Source: Cyathus striatus
Lineage: Eukaryota; Basidiomycota; Agaricomycetes; Agaricales; Nidulariaceae
Length of the DNA stretch: 64,000 nt
Direction: 5' to 3'
Assembly (NCBI GenBank): GCA_025738555.1
Contig: JAOVFP010000015.1
Coordinates: forward strand, 1,674,001-1,738,000
Numbering within the stretch: the stretch's first letter is position 1; each line of letters begins with the position of its first letter. A program made the position numbers and the translations under genes. Below the pieces are notes generated by a model. That model saw only the letters and a program-made list of their open reading frames with translations, was not told the origin of the DNA and searched no databases. This document shows positions 12,283 through 23,135 of the stretch, piece after piece.

Positions 12283-13140
12283 GGAGGTAACAAGGCGTAC
12301 AGGCTCTCGCCCGGACAACTCATCCCCAGAGAGTAGGAGGTAACGAGGTGTACAGGTTCGCACCCGTACAGCTCATCCCCAGAAAGCTACTGCCATTGGC
12401 CACGGTACTGGTCAGCCACCCGCACCAACCTCCCCCAGGGTATCGTGTCTCGCCACACGCCACTACACCTGCCGCACTCAGCCCAGCAAGTAACACTCCA
12501 CGAGAAAAAGAAATGATAGAGTGGAGAAAAAAAGAAAGAACTTCGGCGAGAGGGGCCAGTACCTCCCCCGAACACCCCTGTGGTCGCTTCAGCCGCACAC
12601 AGCACAGCGTCAGCCATCCTGCTCGCAATCACGTTCGTGCACAACGTGAGCGCCATCACCTACCCTCCACCCCCCGTTCCGCTAGGCGGCACCACCCAAA
12701 AAGGTACACTAAAAGACAGGAGCCCCCAATGAAATGTAAAAGGTATGTACAAAAAGTGGAAGGAGGTAACAAGTTGTACAAGCTCTCGCTCGCGCAACCC
12801 ATCCCCATGATGGTCGAACTACGGCCATTGGTCGCGGTACCAGACACCCGCATCAACCTCCCCCGTGATATCCGTGCTCCGGTTCACGGCACCCCATTTG
12901 CAGCACTCAGCCCAGCAAGTATCTCCGTGAGAGGAAAAAGAAAACAAATATTCTTTTCTTTCTTTCTTCTTTTCTCGGCTCAGCAAGAGTGCCGGCCCCT
13001 CTTCTGAGATCCCCCGTGGTCGCGTCAGCCGCACACAGCTCGGCATCAGCCATCCTGCTCGCCATCGCGTACGTGCACAACGTGGGCGCCATCACCTTCC
13101 CTCCACCCCCCGTTCCGCTAGGCGGCACTACCCAAGGGAG
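12283..13140. repeat. Tandem duplication of a ~430-nt unit (two copies plus a partial third)
   Basis: Units start at about 12341 and 12765, each with a GAGGTAACRAG opening. They share GCACTCAGCCCAGCAAGTA, TCAGCCATCCTGCTCGC and CCCCCCGTTCCGCTAGGCGG at equivalent positions. A partial third unit opening occurs at 12283-12340. The copies diverge mainly in internal A/G-rich or T-rich stretches. Both strands show similar open frames in the two units because the DNA is duplicated, so ORFs here should not be read as genes. Confidence 0.75.
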
Positions 13141-13199
13141 AAAGATAGAGAGAAAAGAGAGGAAAGGAAAAAGAGAAACAAAGGTACAGTAAAATGGTG

Positions 13200-14952
13200 A
13201 GGGGGCTCTGATGAAGGCGCAAAAATGGGAGCGTACCTGTGTGCGGCGAGTCGTCTTGCGGTGCACGAGGGTATACCATGAGGGGAGAGAGTGGGGAGAG
13301 ATGGCGTTTTGGGAGCATGTATGAACTGGGTGTATGCGCATGAATAATATCTGAAAAGGTCGTGTTAGTCATAGTTATGATGAGGAAAAGAACCTTAGCA
13401 GTGGTGGCGGTGAATAAAAATGGCGCGAGGATCAGTATGCTTGTGGACTTCTGTATGCTCTATGAGATCACCTAGTGACATTGAAGAGAATGTCAGCTAC
13501 AACCGATGCATGATGATAATACTTCTTACCTGATAAGAAAGGAAGTCGTAGTAGTGGTGGCAGTGGCTGTCAGCTGCAGTAACGCGTCAGTCGACAATGA
13601 GGAAGACGAGATGATCACCGTTAGATATTGAGGAGGTTATCGACGAAGATTGAAATGGTCAGTCATCGGTCGAGTCGAAAAAAGGACGCACGCGAAGAGA
13701 TAAATCTGAAGTCTCCCTACTGTTACAGCTCACGGAGAGTCGCTTGCCCCAAATCAATCAGACTTGTTCGTGTCGGTGGAAGTTCTGCACTACTTACTAT
13801 ACGAACGAAAACATCGTTAGTATGCTCCTGCCCAAAGAGAAGAATACACTCAGTATTGACCCTTTCTAATCTAGCACCAGTTCGCGATTTTGAGTGTCCT
13901 CGAGTTCGTAGATGATTCGTGGGCCCGCAAGTTCATCGACACCAAGCAGAGGAATGAAAGTTTGACGAGAGTAATTCGAGTATATTTCAATCTTGGTAAG
14001 TACAGCTTAATATGTATGTAAATGTCTTTTTGTCCTGAAAAGTCCATCTATCAGCCTCTGCGCCTTCTAATAAAGGTGAATATAAAGGACGTACCTACAC
14101 ACCATACTGCGTCATGCGGCTTCAATCGTCACTGCGCCTGCAAAATATCTAGTCCGCCGTCTGTTGTAGTCGCAAGTTGTCTCGCCCTTTTTCCAGCACC
14201 TCCAACTACCTCGTAGCCTTCAGCACTGCCAACATAGCACCCACAACAGGAACCATGGACTTCGCAAAATACCGGGGTATAAAGGCCCCAGGACGATTCT
14301 CACTAAGCTCACTGAAGCAGTCCCTTTCTACACTGCCAAATCCAGTTTATCAATGCCTTCTCGGAGCATGCTTACGTTGGTGTTCGTTTTGAAAAGTCTT
14401 CAGACTCGTAAACTGGGTTTCGTTCTATCCTGATGCTAGGATTGGTCTAGATCTAACAGGTGGTTAGATATATAACATAGATTTGCCAGCGGGGTAACAT
14501 ACCAGTTATCACAGCAGCCCACACATCATGCATCTGTATCAGGCCTCAGGCGCAAGATTTACTGCCAGGGGAAATCGAATTCGAAGGCTGAACCTCGTCA
14601 CGTCGTGTCCGTACATTCCCACGACCTCATTACCACACCGGCCCACAGCTTGATTTCCAAAGACTGAGACGGCGCCTACTACACCGTCCTCCTCAAAAAC
14701 ACTGCCGAGATATCCTCGTCCCAGGAGCTCCAAAGCGCTAAGATGAACTCAAGCACAAGAGTGAAAACATGTTCATTAACCGTCCGTTGTTCCGATGACT
14801 ATCGTACATGAGTGAAGAGAAAAAGGATGCAAACAAATCAAATAAAGGTAAGGAAAGGATGGTAGGAGGCTAAGTCAGGAATAGGTAAACGACGATGAAG
14901 GTATACAGAACCATAGAAAAGAAGAGAATCATGAAAAGTTGTCTTAACGGAC
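13200..14952. other. Intergenic, no supported gene
   Basis: Short ORFs at 13628-13915, 14022-14216, 14177-14392 and 14539-14733 (minus) show no motifs and no splice-supported continuations. I could not assign anything. Confidence 0.5.
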
Positions 14953-15761
14953 CTAGTACGTTCGGCGCTTCGCTGAAGGGGAAGTGACAGGAAGGCAGAG
15001 AGTAGTTCCAGGCATCAAAGGCTCGCACTGGATACCCTTGTTGATCTCCTTAAAGCGCTCCCACTCGACGTTGTTCTTCTGCGCGATGGACCAGCAGTTC
15101 TCGCCAGGCTGCACGAGGTGCGACTTTAAACCTTGTCCAGGGCAGCGTTTCGGAGGCGGTGCAAGTCCAGGAGACAAGATGAGTCGCCAAACGAGCAAAA
15201 GAGAAACAGCGATAATAAGGAAGAAGGGGAATAGAGTGCGATAGGCGGAGGTATTGATGTTTTTCGTGGGTATGACAGTCTGATTCTAGGAAAATAAAAA
15301 TGAGATTACATAAACAAAAGAAGTGGGCAGACATTATTAACAGGCGACTTACAGGATCGTTGGATAGGAGTTGGTATCCTCCTGAGCGCTGCGCAGGGGC
15401 AGCTTCTAAGTCTTCCGAGCGACGTTGAGATTGAGATGAAATGTGCGATGGTGCCTCGGAAACTGCATTGGCAATAGAAGGGTTTTTTGTCATTAGAAAG
15501 AAGCTCAGTGAATACTTACATAGCGAAGCACTGGGCGTACCTTTTGTCATTTCTCCGAATTCGACTCCTTCTGCACCACGCCATATAGACCCGTCCCGCG
15601 AGTCACGAAAGTAGTATCTCCCCTCATCAGCATCATAACCAATACGCTCAAATCCCTCGGGTAGTCGGTGCTCGTCCTAACAATGGTGTGAGATCAAGCT
15701 CAAGGCTGGTGACGTAGTGGAGAAAGGTACGTACCTCATCATACTGTGTCCAGCGGCCCAT
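14953..15761 (-). CDS. LysM-domain membrane protein (MGRWTQYDE type)
   Basis: Four exons on the minus strand: 15735-15761, 15520-15676, 15353-15462 and 14953-15285, coding for 208 aa with closed phases. The N-terminus is MGRWTQYDEDEHRLPEGF, followed by RIGYDADEGRYYFRD, a conserved opening of a fungal LysM protein family. A Ser/Gln-rich linker follows. A single transmembrane segment (TLFPFFLIIAVSLLLVW) precedes CPGQGLKSHLVQPGENCWSI, the start of a LysM module that includes a PGTTLCLP-type end. The LysM is thus C-terminal to the helix. LysM (CBM50) modules bind GlcNAc-containing glycans. Which side of the membrane the module occupies is not shown by the sequence, and there is no N-terminal signal peptide. 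The first exon is only 27 nt. Confidence 0.85.
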
Positions 15762-16274
15762 AGTTGGTAGTGTGGTATAGACTCGTTAATAAATATGGGT
15801 AGTGGTCGTTACTGAGAAGAGGGAAAATTGCAGGGCGTGGTGGAATGCCACCGAATGGACTTACGAGTCTACGACAGCCGCCGGTGCCTGTGATGGAGAT
15901 TGGCACTGCATCCCCACGACGGCGCCATCTGGGTTCTGCACCGCAACTTCTCCCACGCTCTCAACCGACTCCCTCTTTCCTTTCGACCACCATCAACTGC
16001 GTTCCCAAAGCTTGTGATATTCAAATTTGAACCCGTGGACTCACCTCTCTCGAGTTAGTTCACGAAGAAGTTCAAGAAGGTCACAAGGGGATTCATTCCG
16101 TGGGTACTCCCCACCTCAACTTCTGTCTTTTCAAGTGGATTCGTCAAGACACTCGTCAGATGATGTCTTTTGCATGTGCCTTTTGCTGTGTTTTCTCTCA
16201 AGCTTTCTCCTGAATCATTGCTTTGGTGCTGATTGCAGCGAAATTTTTCGGTCGGATGTACTAGTTCTAAAAGA
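15762..16274. other. Intergenic between divergent LysM and SSP-A genes
   Basis: A shared upstream region of about 600 nt. Only the TATA-like box of SSP-A was recognised. Confidence 0.5.
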
Positions 16275-16280
16275 TATAAA
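16275..16280 (+). promoter_or_regulatory. TATA-like box of SSP-A
   Basis: TATAAA, 91 nt upstream of the SSP-A start codon. The paralog SSP-B has TATAAAGA 62 nt upstream of its start (25631-25638). Confidence 0.5.
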
Positions 16281-16365
16281 ACTCTCCGAAGCTGTTCTTT
16301 TAGACTGGCGGCGCCGCTACAACTCAAGTGCTAGTTTTTCTGCTCTTGTATACTTGCTTTCTACT

Positions 16366-17106
16366 ATGGCTCGTCTTGGTGCTTTCTTCTTTTTCTTACT
16401 TGGAGCATTTCTAGTTTCCGTCGGTGGTGCCCCAGCATTCGACACAACAGATTTGTCAGTCGCACAAATCATTAATTTAATCGGTATCGGGCTCGTAACA
16501 CAGATTAACGCAATTATCACGGTATACTTCTACAGTACTAACTAATTGAAAAGGTATTTACGCACCCTCTAGCTAGACTCTCTGACAACAAATCTCATCA
16601 CGTTTGTTAATTTCCCATATTATTATTCTCCTGATTTTCAACAAATATTCTAGCGTCAATTTCGACGTTAAAAACCCCCTCCCAATCGAACTAACGGTCG
16701 ACCGCATCGTTTCTTCAGCCGGAATCAACAACACCGTATTCGCCACCTTCGATCATACATTCTCTCCACCCCTCGTAGTCCCCATCCTCGCCACGAAGAA
16801 CTCGGGAAATATTAACAATGTTTTGCTGACTCAAGGCGCTACTGCCTCTCTTGACATTATCCCCCTGGGGTTTTTGGATTTAATCAATACTAACGTTGCT
16901 TTGAGGTATAAACGCTTTCGGTTTGCGAGGGCAACTGAGAGCTGAATTTGAATAATTAGGGCTGGTACTATCTTTGGACAACTTGGAATTCCAGTTCCGA
17001 TTGATGGATTGAAGCAGAGCCATGTTCCAACTAAGTGTGTTTACCCTTATTTCACGTTTAAACGTAACTAACGGTGTCGATCAGTTTCACACTTTCACTC
17101 TCGTGA
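16366..17106 (+). CDS. SSP-A: small secreted protein, family unknown
   Basis: Five exons: 16366-16521, 16573-16601 (29 nt), 16654-16905, 16960-17034 and 17085-17106, giving 177 aa. The N-terminus MARLGAFFFFLLGAFLVSVG reads as a signal peptide with cleavage near GG-APAF. There is no other membrane segment, no cysteine pattern and no enzymatic motif. NNT and NFT are possible N-glycosylation sites. The 29-nt microexon LDSLTTNLIT was found by comparison with SSP-B at 25693-26444: without it both genes lose frame, and with it exons 2, 4 and 5 have identical lengths (29, 75, 22) in the two genes. Shared core positions include a hydrophobic N-terminal region (IINLIGIGLVTQI), VVPIL, NVLLTQGA and VPTN near the end. 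Function unknown; probably extracellular. Confidence 0.85.
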
Positions 17107-17649
17107 TAAGTTTGAATGGAGATCTTGAGTGAGGTTAAGTTTCCGTGGTTGGATTGATATTTTTATATATATTTTCTTATGCGTGTATGGAATCAAATCC
17201 GATCAGTGCCAAAGTTGAGATTGAATTCGTTGCAAGACTTCAACAGACTTCAACACTGCTTCAAACCATGTGCATCGGATATCTCTCAGTCGGGCATGTA
17301 AATCCATCATGATGGTAGTGCGCAGTATGAGAGTATTGAAGTCTATAAGTCATAGGCTGTAGGTTCATGTAGGTCCATGACTAGAAGCGTTATAAATATG
17401 TGTTAACTTTAAGCCTATCTTAAGCGGTCATTATTCTGTTCCTACATGCAACCCTATGAAGATTAAGACCCAATAGAAAATTAGAAAACAATGAAAAATA
17501 TAAAAGAAAGACAGGAACTGTACATAAAACGCTATACTTGCTTATGTACATAGTCAAAATACTCTGGGAGGCTGATTAGTGTTTTTCTTTTATTTAGTTA
17601 ATACACTTACTTAAGCACTTAGAGCAACTATGTATGTTTGAAATTTATA
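17107..17649. other. Intergenic between convergent SSP-A and MP5
   Basis: No gene is supported. The two genes converge here, so this is likely 3' flank. AT-rich stretches around 17160-17180 could serve 3' processing; I did not identify a specific signal. Confidence 0.5.
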
Positions 17650-19096
17650 CTAATGCATTTCTTTAGAGTGCAATGTAGATGCTGCAGATAACTCGTCATC
17701 ACTGTGAGTCGTACTCTGCTTTCTAGCCGAAGCGAAGATCATTGTGTGATCGCTGTTCATTACACTGGCAGGAACTCTTGTTGATAGAGGCGACGGTGGC
17801 ATTTGCATTGAGTGCAGAAGAATAACTATTGTCGCCGGAATGATTGCCTGTACATAAAAAATCACTTTTAGAAAACGATCATAAAAGTCAAGACTTAACA
17901 CCACTTACAGAAACCTGCCCAACACACCCCATAAGAACTACAGCAGGCCCTGTCTGGCCTATCGAATATAATATCAACAACACCAGTGCCATGGTAGTGT
18001 ATATCGCCCCGGATTCCACAATTATCCACATTATCTTCTTGTACGGATTGCCCGCCAACATACTAATTCCTGATTTGTCCGCAAACCGTGACTCGGCTTG
18101 CCGAAGCTTGAATGCCACCAGTAACGTTGATACGAGCTGTGTGCCGACAGAGAGTCCCCAAGTCGCCATCGCAAGGTTGTCTACAATACTGTAGATGCTG
18201 GTGGATTCAATACTGATCATGAGTGCGGAGCAGATTGCACCTGCCGTCAACGAGGCGATCTGTAGAACCAAGCTATGTTGAACATAACATATAACCAGTG
18301 ATCAACATGCACAACGTACAGGGAGTGCGCATACAATCCATCGCCTTCCCCACACAACGTAAAGCCTCCAAACAATAATACTGTCTCCAATAATAATCTT
18401 AAAGAAGGGGATTAGAACATGAAAAATGTAGTGTAGCGATGCTGCATACGTTCGCAAAACAGACTGCGCTTGACAGAAGCTGAAGCTTGGCATGGGTATC
18501 CAGCCAATACTTTGCAACAGGTGACCATTTCTGGTTGGGACTTCCTGACGCTGAAAGCAGAAGGGCTGTCGTTGGTGCTGGAATCGGAGGCGTATTCCAC
18601 CACGTTGGTGACGGATCTTGTGTTATACTCTGCGCCGAGTCAGAGGGTGCAAGAGGAGTTGAAGTGGTTAATGTCAAGTTGGAAGATTGCAGGTTGACAA
18701 AGCTTTGAAATGCCATGCTTAACTGGACAGAGATGTAGATTGTGGAAGCGAAAAACTGGGTAATGATTGCGCATATTAAAGTCCTGAAGAATATATAGTC
18801 GATTATATGGGACTTAGTATTTCAATATAATCATCTTACCAGTGTACAGGGATACCTTTGAGTCGCTTTTGTAATAAGAGGAACATACAAATAGGAAATA
18901 TGATGAGGCTAAACAATTGTTACTAATATATGTTCCAGCCGCATCTAGTGGACTCACTAGGCACCTAGTAGAAAAATAACATTTTAATTTTCCGGAAATT
19001 GATTGGGCCATAAGAAATTATATTCATACCGTAAAATATGGCACCACATGCCACACCAGCAAGAGCAGATGTTTCCACAGATTTGTTAGATGACAT
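17650..19096 (-). CDS. MP5: seven-helix membrane protein, inverted copy
   Basis: Seven minus-strand exons: 19030-19096, 18958-18964, 18840-18908, 18450-18783, 18320-18397, 17909-18259 and 17650-17847, giving 367 aa; all phases close. Exon 2 is again 7 nt (GTGCCTA) and here has a consensus donor (GTGAGT), which confirms the microexon seen in MP2 and MP3. Landmarks are MSSNKSVETSALAGV, STIYISVQLSMAF, PSPTWWNTPP, GDSIIVWRLYVVWGRR, STSIYSIVDNLAMA, VESGAIYTTMALVLL and VVLMGCVGQVS. It is intact. Its inverted orientation relative to MP1-MP4 shows the cluster was rearranged after duplication. Confidence 0.85.
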
Positions 19097-19194
19097 GTCA
19101 AGCGGTAGGGGGTATTAGTCTTTAGAACTACAAGACTGAAACTAAAGGGTTTCCTCAGTTCCTGCCTTCGCTTGCATGGGCAGCCACATCACTT

Positions 19195-19207
19195 GAAGCT
19201 ATTTATC
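19195..19207 (-). promoter_or_regulatory. MP5 core-promoter-like box
   Basis: On the minus strand ATAAATAGCTTC lies about 100 nt before the MP5 ATG. The same string, ATAAATAGCTTC, is part of the MP2 box. Confidence 0.45.
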
Positions 19208-21856
19208 TGCCACCAGATAAACGCTCGCACTCGAAAGTTCACATCTAATATCCCGATTCTGATGAAAAACATAATGATGAGATAAAAACAAATTCATGCT
19301 ATAAGATTGAACTTGGATTGTATCCAGCGCATCATGATATTGATGGAGTAATGGATGTGTGAGGGTGTTCTGGGAAAGCGGCAGTCTAAGGAATCATCGT
19401 CATAGTATTCAACATCATGAAGGCTCATATTTTTACAAGTCTTGAATTCCACGCTCACTCAAAAAATCAAAGCTTTAAATATATTTATGATGATCGAGAG
19501 TGCATGAACATAGATATATCATTCATCACACGTTGGTGTTACCAATAATCAAGCTTTAAGGGCGAGCGAGGGAAATTTCAGCACGATAAGAGGTCTCAGA
19601 TAAAAGGAGATGAACTGGTGGTTGTAGAACATTGAGGGCTGAGGGGTTTTGGAGGGATCTGAAGCCAGAGCTTGTCCGATAGCTCGAATACATGAGCACG
19701 ATAGCAATCGTACACTGACGCGCGTTGAAAGTAAACTCTAGCAGACCCTGTACTAACGCCAGCAAGCAGCTGGAGTGGAAATGAGCAAAGTACAACATAC
19801 CAGGTCCATCACTCCCCTCCTTGTCCCCGACGTCGACTTCCAACTCTTGCCCAACCTCCCAAGTTCCCAGCACTCCTAAACAAAAACGTGCGGTGGAGTA
19901 GTGTGCTTCAGAGTAAGTAAATAAAAAGTATGAGGTTCGGATGGTTGTAGATTATCTGTGTTCATGAGCGAGAGTAGTTAAGAGGTGGGAAAGCAGAATA
20001 TGCTGCCGTCGATTTCCCTGTTAATGGAAAGGGTCTGCAGGGAAACGTCGGCAGCCACAAGTGCCAGCCGCTCTATCGAGCTGCATTCGAGCAGAACCTC
20101 CCTTAGGTTTATTTGCCTTAAGCAAATATTTGACTCTGTTTACCTAAGGGAAGTACGAGCGTGCTGGTTTTAGGAGCCTGCTTGCATACATGATGACGGT
20201 CAGCCTCTGCACTAAAGCCTCAGGCCTTCAATTGGCCTTCAAGCTTCAAGCTTCACTGTTAGTCGGAAGATTTATTGACATTCTTCACTCCCGGATACTT
20301 AACTCCAATGGTGTATACCTACTAATGAACGTCCAGAATGAAGGACACTGGAAGATCAGCGTTCAACAATTGCTAAGCGCTGATTCCTGAATATGGAAAG
20401 CTGTATTAGTAGGTTAATATACTTATGTTAGTGTTCGTATTTTCTTTTCGGAATTAATGCTTCTCAGTGATCCGTAACGCGTAACACTTCGAACAAAATT
20501 CAAGGAAAGCTTGAGGAACCTTGGAGGGACCTTGAGGACAGCTATCGCCGGAAGATTGATGTCAGTCCCGAAAGGATAATGGTAACTGACACAATCCACT
20601 TGAACGTCATCAAGCACGAGCTGTAGCTGATAATTCAACAAGTAGATATGCCCCTGCATCAATTATGCGTGGGGATGAATCTTCAAGGGTATGGGAATCG
20701 ATTCAAGAGGCCGCGCTGTCGTGGGACATTGTCGAGTCATTCTTGTACTTAGAGTGGCATTGTAATCTACGGCCACCTTTGGCAGCAACTTGATTCTTTT
20801 AATGGCTACTTTACCCTGGAACAATGTCGGTACTTGCTCTTGCTGGACTTTCGGGACCGCCGCGTTCGCTCCGAGCCTCACGTCCCTTAATTCATCGGAA
20901 GCCTTTTCATCGATGATCAACTTCTTTCAAATTGTGGATGGTCGTATATGTAAAATTTCCAATGGCGCTACTTTCAATCTTACTATTTCTGGACCTTTTG
21001 GATGTTCTACTGCTACTGTGTCCCTATTATTGCATGTACTTATGATCCAAGGATCATCGTTGCCTCGGAATGGCCATGGGCGCACAGCTTCACACAATTG
21101 CACAAGGTCTCGATCGTAACGTTTAGTTCGATTTGGCTGACTTTGTTCGAGTAGATTTTGTGAGTAGCTAAGTACTTGAAAACGTATATTATTCAAGTTC
21201 TCATGATTGCGTTATACCACAGGCTTGGCTGGCGCAAGAAACTGCGGTGACTTATATATACTTTACGCATTTCATTGATCTCGACTCTCTGGCAAGGCTC
21301 TCATGGAAACGAACTATGGGTGCTACGATACGATTCAGCGATGCAGCGTCGCTACACTGCTTTCAATGACTCTTTTTGGACTTCCTTGATAATCTGTTAC
21401 TTCGCTACTATCAACTGCGCTTCGAATATTCGAGTCATGGAGGAGTTGGTCCACACCTGTCCTTACCTCGGCACGGTCAACTTAGTGGTGCACATGCTGA
21501 AAACGGTCGCAAGTTCCTGAGCTCTTCGTTGCCCGTCCCCGTCTTCGAGCTCGTTCTGCTTGTACTTTATTAAAGTACATATATAAAACCCTAGTTATCT
21601 GATTCAAGGGAACTTCAGAGTCTAAACTGTCGAATGGATGGAATTGAAATGCTAACGGATTGTGGGAACATACTAATAAACTATCTTTTGTTTGAAATCT
21701 TGATCCTCCGGTGTTGTTTTGTTTCGAGTTGTGGGGCCCATCTATACAGCATTCTTCAGCACGACCTTCTACCTCCATTTACTCGATATCTCCTGCTGCT
21801 GCAAGTGACTCTTGTGTCAAGAATTAAATCGGCATGGTTCTAGGGCATAAAACTGC
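19208..21856. other. Unresolved region with possible degraded coding sequence
   Basis: Minus-strand frames at 20423-20662, 20663-20920 and 20927-21196 are successively open and protein-like in composition. A plus-strand frame at 21275-21573 is similar. I could not splice them into one gene, and I see no motif. Overlapping frames on both strands at 20790-21119 make the sense strand uncertain. It could be a decayed F-box/LRR-like gene, but that is only a guess from composition. Confidence 0.3.
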
Positions 21857-21864
21857 TATTTAAG
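21857..21864 (+). promoter_or_regulatory. Possible TATA-like box
   Basis: TATTTAAG, about 85 nt upstream of the start of the five-exon gene at 21946. Confidence 0.35.
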
Positions 21865-21945
21865 ACAGTTCACTTGAGGGACTTATTCTGCACCTCTCTT
21901 GCATCAATCACTACCACTTCATTATACGACCATTAAGTTGTTTAA

Positions 21946-22786
21946 ATGTCTGCCCCTAGCGATAACTTTTTACAGGTCGAGAATTTTCTTTTGATACTCT
22001 CCTTCTATTCCACTCACCCTGACACGTAGCCCAACTCCCTTGCAATTCTCTCTCGACCAACGAGGTTTTATAGGGAACCAAAATCACTTTTCGACCATGA
22101 GGCTCAAAAGTTACCACTTACCAGTGAGTTTCCGGCCGGAACTCGGGTTCAAATTGTCGAGATACAGCGCCTTCCAGAAACCCAGGTACGCGTGTTTCAA
22201 ACATATTATTAATTAGAACTCATCGCAATGACACAACCAGGGTGTTATCTTTCCCGACGGCCACATCGAGCCCGCAACTGTTCGTAATGTTGCGTACACC
22301 GTCACAATTTCTGTTCCTACCAGGAATTGGGTCCGTTTTAAATGGTCTCTCCGTCCACTGAAGGTCCGGCACAGACAAATACGTGCCTGGAATGAGCTTG
22401 AAAGCAGACCCGGCAAGGCATACAGCGTAAGTTCGTGTAGCATCATTGGAAACTTACTGATCATACCGGCTTTGTTAGTACGGTGAACGAGTGGTTGTAA
22501 CAGAACCAGTGCCTTACGATGATGCTAACGGAAAACGACAGCACATACCAGCTAACACTGAGCTAGTGATAGGAGATCAGAATGTCGTCAGCTATAGCAC
22601 GGTATACAATATTCTCTCGTAATGGTAATAGGTCTGAATCTGATCCTTTCTGTACAGGGTTCGCCAGTATATTCCACCCAGATCATGAAGGTCGGGTGCT
22701 ATTTAGTAATTTATATTCCTCATGGCCAAACAACTATCACGTACACTTCCATCTACGTTGTGCCACATAGCGAACTTTTCGTTTGA
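21946..22786 (+). CDS. Unrecognised five-exon protein of 207 aa
   Basis: Exons 21946-21975, 22030-22185, 22241-22426, 22479-22601 and 22658-22786 all end on codon boundaries and join to a 207-aa protein. Every intron is 53-56 nt with GT/AG borders. The start is MSAPSDNFLQ and the end is VPHSELFV. Notable segments are FPAGTRVQIVEIQRLPE, PTRNWVRFKWSLRP, and a C-terminal half with alternating hydrophobic residues (GCYLVIYIPHGQTTITYTSI) that suggests beta structure. There is no signal peptide, membrane helix or recognisable domain. The consistent splicing supports a real gene even though no single exon is long. Function unknown. Confidence 0.65.
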
Positions 22787-23135
22787 TTACATACTTCTTC
22801 GTACTACATGATACAGTGTTTCCTAGGTAAATTTATTTCGATACTATTGCTTATGTACATATATAGGACAGTGTCGTCTCCAGAGAACTAACTGTATAAA
22901 TAAATTGAAACGCATCTTGCAATTTACAACTTTTCACGACTTCACCATACAAATGACACACTTCTCTCCCGTAGTTATTCAATATTCAACTTCCAGAGAA
23001 CTTCTAATAGTACTAAGCATTCGTTTCAATTATGATGTATGAACTTAATTCTCAAGGGCTAATGTGTACGACATTGTATTGCGGCTCGACATCAGTAAAT
23101 CTTTCTGCAACAAAACTAAGCGACAAGCTGTCAAT
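22787..23135. other. Convergent 3' intergenic region
   Basis: Lies between the 207-aa gene (+) and the kinase gene (-). If the kinase's last possible intron (donor after EPQ, acceptor ending at about 23137) is used, its coding region would extend to 23052. Nothing else was seen. Confidence 0.5.

Noticed and set aside
12348..13007. 219-aa plus-strand ORF
   Set aside because: It spans the tandem duplication and runs in different frames through the two units. Comparable open frames exist on the minus strand.
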